Part shown: piece after piece, positions 32,773 to 41,251 of the stretch
How the letters are laid out: each line of letters starts with the position of its first letter
Numbering within the stretch: position 1 is the stretch's first letter
From: Mycobacterium sp.
GTDB lineage: Bacteria > Actinomycetota > Actinomycetes > Mycobacteriales > Mycobacteriaceae
Length of the DNA: 47,861 nt
Assembly: GCF_002863225.1 (NCBI RefSeq)
Contig: NZ_PKEK01000107.1
Location: 1-47,861, forward strand
Direction of reading: 5' to 3'
Made by a program: the position numbers and the translations under genes
The notes under the pieces: model-generated
Databases searched by the model: none
What the model saw: the letters and a program-made list of their open reading frames with translations, nothing else
What the model was told of the DNA's origin: nothing

Positions 32773-33407
32773 CGCTGCGCGTCGTCGCGCAGCGTCACAC
32801 CCCGGCGACTCTTTACAGCACGGTCGTCCGCGAAGCCCCGCACCACGAACGGTCGTACGAATTCCGCAACGGCACTGCTGTCGCGCGTGTCGAAGAACGG
32901 TGACGGAGTAGTGAAGAGTGAGAACAACATCCGCGCGAACCACTCCGTCGCTGTCGAGATGTCCAAAGCACCTCGCACTTCTCCCGTCACCCGTGCGGCG
33001 GAGAAATAAGGCGCGAAAAATTCGCTGCACTCTGCGAGTAACGTCGCCGCGTTCTTGGTCAACATGACGTTCACTTCGTGGTGGTCGAAGTAGACCTCCG
33101 GTTCGACGACCTGACGGGCCTCCACGACGAACACCGCCGCCCGTACCAGCTTGTCCTCCAACGAGCTGCCGCCATCCCGATCGATGGCTTTGGCCAGTTT
33201 GCGGTAGAACCGCTGGGACGCGGCCTCTGCGCACGCTGCGACAATCGTCTCTTTGTCCCGGAAGTATTCGTAGAACGTGCTTCTCGACACATCGGCGACC
33301 CGGGAGATGTCGACGATCGTCGTCTTGTGCAGGCCGACGTTACGAAAGCACGCGAAGGCGGCCGAGATGATGGCATCCCGGGTGTCTGTCACGGTGGCTT
33401 GCGTCAT
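32730..33407 (-). CDS. TetR-family regulator at the end of the igr-like operon
   Basis: The 225-residue protein has the helix-turn-helix TIVDISRVADVSRSTFYEYF (about 29-48). It begins 31 nt after the Ltp2 stop in the same direction and is the last gene of the operon starting with the P450 at 39553. It is therefore a candidate autoregulator of that operon, acting at the palindrome 39584-39604. It has a long basic C-terminal tail (RDDAQRQSPTPPSRRKLSV). Confidence 0.86.
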   Translation of the reverse strand: MTQATVTDTRDAIISAAFACFRNVGLHKTTIVDISRVADVSRSTFYEYFRDKETIVAACAEAASQRFYRKLAKAIDRDGGSSLEDKLVRAAVFVVEARQVVEPEVYFDHHEVNVMLTKNAATLLAECSEFFAPYFSAARVTGEVRGALDISTATEWFARMLFSLFTTPSPFFDTRDSSAVAEFVRPFVVRGFADDRAVKSRRGVTLRDDAQRQSPTPPSRRKLSV

Positions 33408-33438
33408 TCGCCGACCAGGATCTTTCCGAGTCTGTCTG

Positions 33439-34605
33439 TCAGCGGTCGGGTGTCAGGATGAGCCCGCTGGTCGGCACCCCGGTGCCCGACGTGACGAGCA
33501 CGTGTTCGACATCCTCGACCTGGTTGTACGACGTACCGCGGATCTGACGCACTCCTTCGGTGATGCCGTTCATGCCGTGGATGTATGCCTCACCCAGCAG
33601 CCCACCGTTGGTGTTGATCGGCATGCTGCCACCGATCGAGAGTTCGTCGACCGATACGAAGTCCTTCGCCTCACCGCGCCCGCAGAAGCCCAGCTCCTCG
33701 AGCTGGGTGAAGACGAACGGTGTGAAGTGGTCGTAGAGAAACGCCGTCGAAATGTCGGCAGGCTTGAGTCCTGAGTCACGCCAGAGCTTCTCGCCGACCA
33801 CACCCATCTCGGGCAGTCCGGTGATCTCGTCCCGGTAGTAGCTGGTCATCACTTCGCCGTCGTAGGCCGCGCCCTGCGCCGCGGCGGTGATGACGGCAGG
33901 CGGCTTGGCGAGGTCGCGGGCGCGCTCGACACTGGTCACCACCATTGCAACACCGCCGTCGCTCTCCTGGCAGCAGTCGAGCAGGCGGAGCACCGGTTCG
34001 ATGATCCATCGCGACTCTTGATGCTGTTCAAGGGTTATGGGCTTTTCGTAAAACCAGGCATCGGGGTTTTTCGCCGCGTGCTTGCGGTCGATCACGGAGA
34101 TCTTCCCGAAGTCGGCGTTGGTCACCCCGTAGGCGTCCATGTACCTCTGAGCATGCAACGCCACCCAGCCGGCGGGCGTCATCAACGCGAACGGCGCGTA
34201 GGGCGCCATCCAGAGCGGCGTCACCCCGGGCTGTCGGCCCGCGCCCCCGAAGCGAAAACCGGATCTCTCATTGAACGCGCGGTAGCAGACCACCACCTCG
34301 GCCACGCCAGTCGCAACGGCCATTGCGGCTTGCATCACGGTGCCCGCAGCAGCTCCGCCACCGTGCGGGACTCTCGTGAAAAACGTGAGGTCCCTGATGC
34401 CGACGTTCCTCGCGACTTCGATCTCTTCGTTTTCGTCGACGGTGAAGGTGACCATGCCGTCGACGTCACCCGGGGTGAGTCCGGCGTCGGCGATCGCTGC
34501 GCTGACGGCTTCACAGGCGAGTTGCATCTCGCTGCGGCCCGACTCTTTCGAGAACTCCGTCTGGCCGATTCCGACGAGCGCGGCCTGCCCGGCCAGACCA
34601 CTCAC
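33439..34605 (-). CDS. ltp2: Ltp2-type thiolase-fold aldolase (lipid-transfer protein)
   Basis: The 388-residue protein matches remembered M. tuberculosis Ltp2 (Rv3540c) over its whole length: GQAALVGIGQTEFSKESGRSE, DLTFFTRVPHGGGAAAGTV, SRWIIEPVLRLLDCCQESDG, FLYDHFTPFVFTQLEELGF, then GEAYIHGMNGITEGVRQIRG and VLVTSGTGVPTSGLIL. Ltp2 is a retro-aldolase that releases the last C3 unit of the cholesterol side chain and needs a DUF35 partner; that partner is the gene at 36181. The start is GTG 34605 in a 4-nt GTGA overlap with the MaoC gene. Confidence 0.88.
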   Translation of the reverse strand: MSGLAGQAALVGIGQTEFSKESGRSEMQLACEAVSAAIADAGLTPGDVDGMVTFTVDENEEIEVARNVGIRDLTFFTRVPHGGGAAAGTVMQAAMAVATGVAEVVVCYRAFNERSGFRFGGAGRQPGVTPLWMAPYAPFALMTPAGWVALHAQRYMDAYGVTNADFGKISVIDRKHAAKNPDAWFYEKPITLEQHQESRWIIEPVLRLLDCCQESDGGVAMVVTSVERARDLAKPPAVITAAAQGAAYDGEVMTSYYRDEITGLPEMGVVGEKLWRDSGLKPADISTAFLYDHFTPFVFTQLEELGFCGRGEAKDFVSVDELSIGGSMPINTNGGLLGEAYIHGMNGITEGVRQIRGTSYNQVEDVEHVLVTSGTGVPTSGLILTPDR

Positions 34606-35054
34606 GAATCGACCCCGTCGAGCAGACTCAGAACCGCGGTGCCGGTGGCGTGGTCGCCAAGACTGTTGCTGCCCTTGAAGGCAACCTCGACCAAGCCCTC
34701 GCCGTCGGCTGTCGACTTGCCGGTGACACTTCCGGTGAACCGGAGCGGATCGTTCGGGTAGGCCGGGACACCGAGACGAACCGCGAGTTTCTTGATCATT
34801 GCCTCCGGCCCGGCCCAGTCGTGCAGAAACTTCACACACAGCCCGTTGGTAGTCAGGATGTTGAGGAAGATGTCTTTCGAGCCTTGCGAATTGGCGAAGT
34901 CACGGTCGTGGTGGACGGGCATGTAGTCGCGAGAAGCGATCGCGCCGGCCACGATCAGCGTGGTCGATACCGGGACCTCCAATTGGGGGAGTTGGTCACC
35001 GACAGCGATGCTGTTCCACGCCAGCGTGCTGGTCCGTCCGAGTGTTGCGGTCAC
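34602..35054 (-). CDS. MaoC-like enoyl-CoA hydratase, ChsH1 type
   Basis: This 150-residue single hot-dog domain carries the hydratase dyad Asp43-x4-His48 in SRDYMPVHHDRDFA, followed by GSKDIFLNILTTNGL and KKLAVRLGVPAYPNDPL. It resembles ChsH1 (Rv3541c), the catalytic half of the ChsH1-ChsH2 hydratase of cholesterol side-chain breakdown. It starts at GTG 35054, overlapping the acyl-CoA dehydrogenase stop by 4 nt, and its own stop overlaps ltp2. The likely partner is the degenerate MaoC at 36594-37145. Confidence 0.86.
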   Translation of the reverse strand: MTATLGRTSTLAWNSIAVGDQLPQLEVPVSTTLIVAGAIASRDYMPVHHDRDFANSQGSKDIFLNILTTNGLCVKFLHDWAGPEAMIKKLAVRLGVPAYPNDPLRFTGSVTGKSTADGEGLVEVAFKGSNSLGDHATGTAVLSLLDGVDS

Positions 35055-36160
35055 TGGTTTCCTTCCGCGTAGGCACTACCGAGTCGGAGCAGTTGCTGCG
35101 GAGCCGACCCGAGCGCGAGTTCAATTTGTTTGGCCCACAGGAAATACCGTGAGACCGGGTAGGTGACGTCGATGCCCATACCACCGTGCACCTGCTGTGC
35201 TGTGGCGGTCACTCTGGCACCCGCTTCCGCGGCCCAGAATTTCGCGATGGCGGCTGCTCGATCAGCAGGCCGACCTTCGGCGATGAGCCACGCCGCGTGC
35301 CAGGTTGTCCAGCGGATGGCCTCGACGTCGATGAACGCATCGGCCATGCGCTGCTGCACCGCCTGGAACGACCCGATGGGCCTGCCGAACTGTTCACGTT
35401 CGCTGGTGTAGGACGCCGCAATTCGGAGAGCGCGCTCGGTGACGCCGACCTGAACCGCGCACAGACCGACGAGGGCACGGGTGTAGAGCGAGCGCACGGA
35501 CTCCGCTCCGATGTCGGCCCCCAGGCGCTGCGCCCGTGCTCCGGTCAAGACGACGTCGGCGTGCGGCTCGTGGTTGGTGGTCTGCACCGACTGCACGTCG
35601 ACGCCGTCGGCATCGGTGTCGACCACGAACAGCGCGGGCCCGTCGTCGGCGCGAGCGGAAACGACGACGGCGTTCGCCAGCTGCGCGGCAGGTACCAACT
35701 GCTTGGTGCCGTCGAGCCGCCAGGCGTCGCCGTCGCGCCGCGCTTGAGCGCGCGGTGAGGTCGGGTCGGAGTTGCCCGGTTCGGAGAGTCCGGCACTCAA
35801 GATCGTGCTCCCGTCGACCACCCCGCGCAGATACTTCTCCTGCAGAGTCGAATCTCCATGGCGCGCAATGGTGTCGGCGCCGAGGACCAGGGTGCTGTAG
35901 AGGGGCACCGGGGCCACACTGCGTCCGACTTCGGAGAGGAGTACGCCGAGCTCGAGGAAGCTGCCTTCCGTTCCGCCGACCGCTTCGGGCAGGGCTATGC
36001 CGAGCAGATCGGCGGACGCCAGTTCGCTCCACAGGTCGGCGTCGAAACGGTGCTCACCGGACTCGAGCACGGTGAGTCTTTCGGGTGTGGCGCGGTGTTC
36101 GAACAACTGCCGGGCGACCTTGCCGACAGTCTCTTGTTCCTCGCTGAAAGAAAAGTCCAT
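35051..36160 (-). CDS. Acyl-CoA dehydrogenase, second subunit type
   Basis: The 369-residue acyl-CoA dehydrogenase has an N-terminal helical domain from MDFSFSEEQETV, middle domain with GLSEPGNSDP, and C-terminal SEREQFGRPIGSFQAVQQRMAD, ending QVHGGMGIDVTYPVSRYF. In the steroid-type heterotetramers (such as ChsE1-ChsE2) two unlike chains share the active site. This shorter and more divergent chain probably pairs with the FadE29-like protein at 37172. It starts 20 nt after the DUF35 gene. Which subunit carries the catalytic base cannot be settled from motifs alone. Confidence 0.87.
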   Translation of the reverse strand: MDFSFSEEQETVGKVARQLFEHRATPERLTVLESGEHRFDADLWSELASADLLGIALPEAVGGTEGSFLELGVLLSEVGRSVAPVPLYSTLVLGADTIARHGDSTLQEKYLRGVVDGSTILSAGLSEPGNSDPTSPRAQARRDGDAWRLDGTKQLVPAAQLANAVVVSARADDGPALFVVDTDADGVDVQSVQTTNHEPHADVVLTGARAQRLGADIGAESVRSLYTRALVGLCAVQVGVTERALRIAASYTSEREQFGRPIGSFQAVQQRMADAFIDVEAIRWTTWHAAWLIAEGRPADRAAAIAKFWAAEAGARVTATAQQVHGGMGIDVTYPVSRYFLWAKQIELALGSAPQQLLRLGSAYAEGNQ

Positions 36161-36180
36161 GTCGTCTGTGATCCTGTCGG

Positions 36181-36594
36181 TTAGCGCGCAGGCCGGAATT
36201 GATGCAACACCAACTCCTCACCGCTGGGGAGGGCTTCGAACGTCTCGTAGAACACCTCGACCGAGAGCCCGTTCTCGATCGCCTCGGGCTCGATGTCGCA
36301 CAGGTTCGACACGATCCGCACGCCCTCGTCGAGTTCGATCAGAGCCACGACGTACGGATATTCGATGAACGGCAGCGGAGGATACTTCGGCATCACGTAG
36401 CTGTACACCGTGCCGCGTCCCGACGCGACGAGGTAATCCCATTGCAGGGACTGGCAATTGCCGCACATCGGTCGCGGTGGCACCCGCAGGGTCTTGCAGT
36501 CGGTGCAGCGCTGGATGCGGAGCTCACGCTCCTTCAACCCGGACCAGAAAAAGTCGGTGTCGGGGCTGATCGAAGGTGCGAGTCTGGTGGCCAT
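36181..36594 (-). CDS. DUF35 OB-fold/zinc-ribbon protein, separate ChsH2 C-terminal half
   Basis: The 137-residue protein has a four-cysteine zinc ribbon (Cys30, Cys33, Cys44, Cys47 in RCTDC...MCGNC) and an acyl-CoA-binding OB fold (GRGTVYSYVMPKYPPLPF, then PYVVALIELDEGVRIVSN). DUF35 domains bind Ltp-type thiolases and are required for the retro-aldol reaction. In M. tuberculosis this domain is the C-terminal part of ChsH2; here it is its own gene. Its ATG overlaps the MaoC stop as TGATG. Confidence 0.9.
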   Translation of the reverse strand: MATRLAPSISPDTDFFWSGLKERELRIQRCTDCKTLRVPPRPMCGNCQSLQWDYLVASGRGTVYSYVMPKYPPLPFIEYPYVVALIELDEGVRIVSNLCDIEPEAIENGLSVEVFYETFEALPSGEELVLHQFRPAR

Positions 36595-37145
36595 CAGCCG
36601 CCCGTCTTGAAGCGCAGGGTGCGGAACTTCTGCCGCCCGATGACGTCGCCGTGCTGATCCCGGTATGTACTCATCCACGTCACGAAGAAACCAGGACCCA
36701 TCGCGGTTTGTTTTTCGTCGGAGATCGACTCGAAGACCGTTTCGGATGAGATCTGATCACCCAGCTTCGGGTAACGCTCCATCTCGAATTCGGAGTTGGT
36801 GGCGATGATGCCGGTGTAGCCCGCCTCACTGAGAAACTCGAGCGGGTTGTTCTTGGGAAGTTCGACCGGCACTCCACCACGTTCGTGGATTCCTTCTAGC
36901 TTGGGTGGTGCCATGGTCCAGCTCTGCAACATCACCGGGGGAGAGACGATATCGCCGTACCGCGAACCTGTGGCGAATTCGGGGTCGAGGTAGGCCGGAT
37001 TCAGGTCGTTGAGGGCATAGGCCCAGTGGCGGATCATGGCGGCGTTCACCGGATCCGGCGCCTGGGCCGGCTTGCTCGAACCCACCGGCTTGCCGATCAG
37101 ATCGTCGAGGCGCTGGCGGAGAGCGACTTTCGCGTCGTCGGACAC
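36594..37145 (-). CDS. MaoC-like protein with degenerate active site, separate ChsH2 N-terminal half
   Basis: The 183-residue protein has a hot-dog hydratase domain of the FAS1/ChsH2 type: MIRHWAYALNDLNPAYLDPEFA, GDIVSPPVMLQSWT and FEMERYPKLGDQI. At the catalytic place it has Asp47-x4-Tyr52, with the His replaced, as expected for the non-catalytic MaoC half of ChsH2. The GTG start at 37145 follows AAAGGAAC. It is coupled to the DUF35 gene through TGATG, so the pair behaves as a split ChsH2. Confidence 0.88.
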   Translation of the reverse strand: MSDDAKVALRQRLDDLIGKPVGSSKPAQAPDPVNAAMIRHWAYALNDLNPAYLDPEFATGSRYGDIVSPPVMLQSWTMAPPKLEGIHERGGVPVELPKNNPLEFLSEAGYTGIIATNSEFEMERYPKLGDQISSETVFESISDEKQTAMGPGFFVTWMSTYRDQHGDVIGRQKFRTLRFKTGG

Positions 37146-37171
37146 GTCTTTGTTCCTTTCGTCGATCGTTG

Positions 37172-38359
37172 CTAGCTCGCCGAGGCCCGCATGTCGCGGG
37201 GGGCTCTCGGCATTCCGAGTCCGGCCATGGCGATGATGTCGCGCTGTAGTTCGTTGGCGCCGCCACCGAAGGTGTTGATGACCGCCAAGCGGTAAGCGTG
37301 CTCGAGCTCACCCTTCAGTGGTGCCGTCGCACCGGCTCGGGAAGCGTCCTCCCCGACGACTTCGAGTAGCTCGCGGGCAACCTGTTGAGTGAGCTCGGTT
37401 CCGAAAACCTTCGCAGCCGATGCCTCCCCCATACTGAGAGCGCCGGAACTCATCGAGGCGTTCACGCGCAGATTGAGCAGCTCGTACGCGGCGACCTGCG
37501 CTTCGACCCGAGCCAGCGCCTGTTGCACCCACGGCTTGTCGATGACCAACCCGTCGTCCAGCGGCGTGGTCTTGGCCCACTTGAGGGTCTTGCGGAACAG
37601 CGGCTCCAGAGCGCCGAGATTGCCGAGTGCAGCGCGCTCCAGGTTGAGCTGGTTGGTCACCAGCTTCCATCCCTCGTTCTCGCCCAGCACAATCGAGCTC
37701 GCAGGGACGCGGACATCGTCGTAGAAGGTGTAGTACGTCGACACGCCCGGCATGGTGTGCAGCGGCTTCCAGGAAAAGCCCTCGGCGTCGGTCGGCACGA
37801 TGAAGAGCGTGATTCCTTTGTGCTTCTTCGCGTCTGGGTCGGTACGGGCCGCCAGCCAGATGTAGTCGGCGAACTCGGCGCCGCTGGTGTACATCTTGGA
37901 TCCGTTGATCACGTAGTCGTCACCGTCGCGTACGGCCGTCGTGCGCAGCGAGGCAAGGTCGCTGCCCGCACCGGGCTCGGAGTAGCCGATCGCAAATTCG
38001 ACAGTGCCCTTGAGGATGGCGGGAAGGAACTTCTGCTTTTGCTCGTCGGTACCGAACTGAATGAGCGTGGGCCCGACAGTGTTCAGGGTGATCATCGGCA
38101 GCGGTGCGTTGACGCGGCGCGCTTCTTCGCCAAAGATGTACTGCTCCAGTGCGGTCAGCCCGCCGCCGCCCCATTCGGTCGGCCACGCCACGCCGAGCAG
38201 TCCCGCCTCACCCAGTGCGCGCCTACACTCGGCGACGGCTTCGCCGCCCTCGGTCGGCGTGGCCACCGACGCTCGACGCTCCGGTGTCATGACCGCCTCG
38301 AGACGGCTGCGGTACTCCTTGCGGAGCCGGTCTTGTTCCGGCGTGTAGTCGAAGTCCAT
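37172..38359 (-). CDS. Acyl-CoA dehydrogenase, FadE29/ChsE2 type
   Basis: The 395-residue protein closely follows remembered FadE29 (Rv3543c): LLGVAWPTEWGGGGLTALEQYIF, PTLIQFGTDEQKQKFLPAIL, FAIGYSEPGAGSDLASLRTT, DYIWLAARTDPDAKKHKGI and the ending NTFGGGANELQRDIIAMAGL. It binds FAD and desaturates an acyl-CoA side chain, most likely as a heterotetramer with the chain at 35051. It lies 3 nt behind the P450 stop, so the two are cotranscribed. Confidence 0.9.
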   Translation of the reverse strand: MDFDYTPEQDRLRKEYRSRLEAVMTPERRASVATPTEGGEAVAECRRALGEAGLLGVAWPTEWGGGGLTALEQYIFGEEARRVNAPLPMITLNTVGPTLIQFGTDEQKQKFLPAILKGTVEFAIGYSEPGAGSDLASLRTTAVRDGDDYVINGSKMYTSGAEFADYIWLAARTDPDAKKHKGITLFIVPTDAEGFSWKPLHTMPGVSTYYTFYDDVRVPASSIVLGENEGWKLVTNQLNLERAALGNLGALEPLFRKTLKWAKTTPLDDGLVIDKPWVQQALARVEAQVAAYELLNLRVNASMSSGALSMGEASAAKVFGTELTQQVARELLEVVGEDASRAGATAPLKGELEHAYRLAVINTFGGGANELQRDIIAMAGLGMPRAPRDMRASAS

Positions 38360-38362
38360 CGG

Positions 38363-39553
38363 TCAGTTCGCTCTCAGTCGCACGGGCATTTTTTGGATAC
38401 CAGGGGTCATCGTGGCTCTCAGGCGCGTGACATCGCCGACGAGTTCGATGGACGGGAAAGTGCTCAGGAGGACCTCGAACATCACCCGCGCTTCCAGCCG
38501 AGCCAGTTGGGCGCCCAGGCAGGCGTGCTCACCGGCACCAAAAGCGATGTGCGGGTTCGGGCTTCGGGCGACATCGAATATCTCGCTGGTCGGGCCGAAG
38601 ATGTCTTCGTCCCGATTGGCCGAACCGTACAGCATCACGACGGTTTCACCGGCCCTGATGAGCTGACCGCGGATCTCGATGTCCTCGGTGGCCTCGCGTG
38701 CCATGTGCGTTACAGGTGTGGTGTACCGCAACATTTCCTCGACGGCGCTGGGAAGCAGGGTTGGGTCGGCCCGCAGCAGCGCGAACTGCTCGGGGTGATC
38801 GAGCAGCGCCAAGGTTCCCAGCGTGATGAGGTTGCGGGTGGTCTCGTTTCCGGCGACCAGCAACAGGAACGAGAAGTTGAGCAGATCCGCGTCGCTGAGC
38901 ATCTCGCCGTCAACTTCGGCTGCGGCAAGAATGCTTAAGAGGTCATCCTGCCCGGTGACAACGCCGGTGCGCCGCGCCTCGATCAACTTGGTGAAGTACT
39001 CGTACAGTTCCCCCAAAGCGACGATGCTGTCCATTTCGATATCTGGATCGGCGGTACCTACAGCGGCGTCCGACCACCTGCGAAAGCGCTCCCAGTCCTC
39101 GACGGGAGCACCGAGCATCTCGGCGATCAATCGGGTGGGTAATGGCGCCGCGATTTCGTCCGCGAACTCGAGTTCGCGGGAAGCGTCGACGTCTTCCAGG
39201 ATGCCTTTGACGATTTGGCGTACCTTCGGCTCCATCAGCGTCACCTGGCGCCGGGTGAAGCCCGAGTTGATGAGCCTCCGAAGCTGACGATGGCGGGGCG
39301 GGTCGGTGAAGATGAGATTGCCTTCCTGAACGGGTTCAGGAAGGGCTGGGTCTGGGATGGTGATGCCCTTGGTCGATGTGAATTTGGCGGGGTTGCCGGA
39401 CACGAAGCGAATGTCTTCGTACTTCGTCAGTGCCCAAAAATGTGTCACGTCGTTCCACACCACGGGGGTGGTCGCACGAAGTTCTCGGTATGCCGGATAA
39501 GGATCGCCGGCATAGAAGTCGGGTGAGTGCAGGGGAATGGAAGTCGTCGGCAC
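38363..39553 (-). CDS. Cytochrome P450, first gene of the igr-like operon
   Basis: The 396-residue P450 has the I-helix VAGNETTRN, ExxR as EMLR and the heme loop FGAGEHACLG with Cys345. It holds the place of cyp125 in the M. tuberculosis igr operon, where the P450 oxidises the terminal methyl of the side chain. The N-terminal pattern (FYAGDPYPAYRELRATTPV) and short length look closer to the CYP142/CYP124 style than to CYP125, a soft impression. The ATG at 39553 has GAAAGGCG before it. Confidence 0.92.
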   Translation of the reverse strand: MPTTSIPLHSPDFYAGDPYPAYRELRATTPVVWNDVTHFWALTKYEDIRFVSGNPAKFTSTKGITIPDPALPEPVQEGNLIFTDPPRHRQLRRLINSGFTRRQVTLMEPKVRQIVKGILEDVDASRELEFADEIAAPLPTRLIAEMLGAPVEDWERFRRWSDAAVGTADPDIEMDSIVALGELYEYFTKLIEARRTGVVTGQDDLLSILAAAEVDGEMLSDADLLNFSFLLLVAGNETTRNLITLGTLALLDHPEQFALLRADPTLLPSAVEEMLRYTTPVTHMAREATEDIEIRGQLIRAGETVVMLYGSANRDEDIFGPTSEIFDVARSPNPHIAFGAGEHACLGAQLARLEARVMFEVLLSTFPSIELVGDVTRLRATMTPGIQKMPVRLRAN

Positions 39554-39583
39554 CGCGCGCCTTTCTCACACCAGCTCGAATCA

Positions 39584-39604
39584 GACATATATTGCGAAAA
39601 TGTC
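39584..39604. promoter_or_regulatory. Candidate operator of the igr-like operon: GACAT-N11-ATGTC
   Basis: A 5-bp inverted repeat at 39584-39588 and 39600-39604, 31 nt upstream of the P450 start, in an AT-rich stretch. The following GTCCGTTTCCG resembles GTTCATTTCCG at 17290-17300, another promoter region. Confidence 0.4.
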
Positions 39605-39731
39605 CGTTTCCGATGTGTCTACAGGATCGCCGTGAAGTGTGTCAAACACCGACTACCCGCTTGTCATCTCGGCTTTTAGGGCGTTGACGCTCTTGCCCTC
39701 GTGGGTGTACACACGAAGCGAATATGATTGC

Positions 39732-39750
39732 TCTCAAATCTGAGAATTTG
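39732..39750. promoter_or_regulatory. Palindromic promoter element before the ALDH gene
   Basis: TCTCA-N4-TGAGA (39732-39745) overlaps CAAAT-N6-ATTTG (39735-39750). It lies 40-60 nt upstream of the ALDH start at 39791 and contains the TGAGAAT word also seen at 25248 and near 45366. Confidence 0.4.
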
Positions 39751-39790
39751 TGCGTCACGCGGTGCTCGTACCGCCGGAGAGGCAAGGGTC

Positions 39791-41251
39791 ATGGCCGGAT
39801 CGCGCCCGCTCGTAGCTGAGTACGACTTGTACATAGCCGGTCAGTGGGTCGAACCGGATGGCGGACGTTACGACGTCCGCAACCCCGCCGACGAGCAGGT
39901 GATCGCCACCGCGCCTGATGCGACGGTGGCCCAGGTCGAAGAGGCGGTTGCGGCTGCGCGCGAGGCCTTCGACTCGGGGCGGTGGTCGGCTGCCGAGCCG
40001 GCCGAGCGGGCGCGCTGCCTGCAGCAACTGAGCGCCGCGCTACTGGCCCGCGGTGACGAGATCTATGCGATGGCGCAAACCCAGTGGGGCTGCACGGCAA
40101 ACGAGCGTCTGATCCACGTCGAGGGGCCGGCCGTCATGATCGGACGCGCCGCGGAACTCGCGCTCGAACCCGCCGAGGCCCCGATGGATGCGTGGGGCGC
40201 CGCAGGAACCACTTTGCTGCGCTATGAGCCGCTCGGCGTGGTCGCGGCGGTGACGCCGTGGAACTTCCCCCACACCATCAACATCATGAAGCTGGGTGCG
40301 GCACTTGCGGCGGGTAACACCGTGGTACTCAAGCCTTCTCCGTTGACCCCGATCGCCGGACTGGCGCTGGCGCGGATCATCGACGAAGAGACCGATATCC
40401 CGCCAGGGGTCGTCAACGTGGTAACGCCGACCAGCATGGAAGCCAGCAAGGCGTTGACCCTGGATCCTCGGATCGACATGGTCAGCTTCACCGGGAGCTC
40501 AGCCGTGGGTCGCGATGTGATGGCCGGTGCGGCGACGACGATGAAGCGGATCCTGCTCGAGTGCGGCGGTAAGTCGGCGAGCATCTTCCTCGACGACCTC
40601 GAGGTCACCGACGAACTGCTCGAGCGGGTGTTGTTCGAGGGTTGCACGATGCATGCCGGACAGGCCTGCATCTTGAATAGCCGCTTGCTGCTGCCCGATT
40701 CGCTGCACGACGATGTCGTGAGCCGGTTGGCCGAACTGGCTCGCAATGTTGCCATTGGGGACCCGCGCGACGATTCCGTGACCATGGGTCCGCTGATCAG
40801 CAGTCAACACCGCGAGCGGGTGGAGGGTTTCGTCAGGCGCGCGGAAAGCGACGGCGCAACCGTGGTGGTCGGCGGGCGCCGTCCCAAGGATCTCGCCCAC
40901 GGCCACTACTTCGAGCCGACGATCCTGACCGATGTCACCGTCGACTCCTTCATCGCGCAAGAAGAAGTCTTCGGCCCCGTCCTGACCGTCCTGCGCTACA
41001 AGGACGACGGGGAGGCGGCGGCGATCGCCAACAACTCTCCGTATGGGCTCGGTGGTGCGGTCTGGGGTTCCGACGTCGACCGCGCACTCAGCGTTGCCCG
41101 CACAGTCAGAACCGGCCAGATATCGATCAACGGAACGATTCCCGGCGACGCCCCGTTCGGCGGCTTCAAACAGAGTGGCATCGGCCGTGAGGGGGGTTTG
41201 ATGGGGCTGCGGGCCTACATGGAACCCAAAGCAATCGGGGTTCCCGCGTGA
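39791..41251 (+). CDS. NAD(P)-dependent aldehyde dehydrogenase
   Basis: The 486-residue ALDH has TPWNFPHTI, general base Glu257 in LLECGGK (the usual Leu is Cys), nucleophile Cys293 in HAGQACILNSR and EEVFGPVLTV. The ATG at 39791 follows GGCAAGGG. Its stop overlaps the start of the double CoA transferase as GTGA, so acid formation and CoA transfer are coupled. It is divergent from the igr-like operon with about 240 nt between. Confidence 0.92.
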   Translation: MAGSRPLVAEYDLYIAGQWVEPDGGRYDVRNPADEQVIATAPDATVAQVEEAVAAAREAFDSGRWSAAEPAERARCLQQLSAALLARGDEIYAMAQTQWGCTANERLIHVEGPAVMIGRAAELALEPAEAPMDAWGAAGTTLLRYEPLGVVAAVTPWNFPHTINIMKLGAALAAGNTVVLKPSPLTPIAGLALARIIDEETDIPPGVVNVVTPTSMEASKALTLDPRIDMVSFTGSSAVGRDVMAGAATTMKRILLECGGKSASIFLDDLEVTDELLERVLFEGCTMHAGQACILNSRLLLPDSLHDDVVSRLAELARNVAIGDPRDDSVTMGPLISSQHRERVEGFVRRAESDGATVVVGGRRPKDLAHGHYFEPTILTDVTVDSFIAQEEVFGPVLTVLRYKDDGEAAAIANNSPYGLGGAVWGSDVDRALSVARTVRTGQISINGTIPGDAPFGGFKQSGIGREGGLMGLRAYMEPKAIGVPA

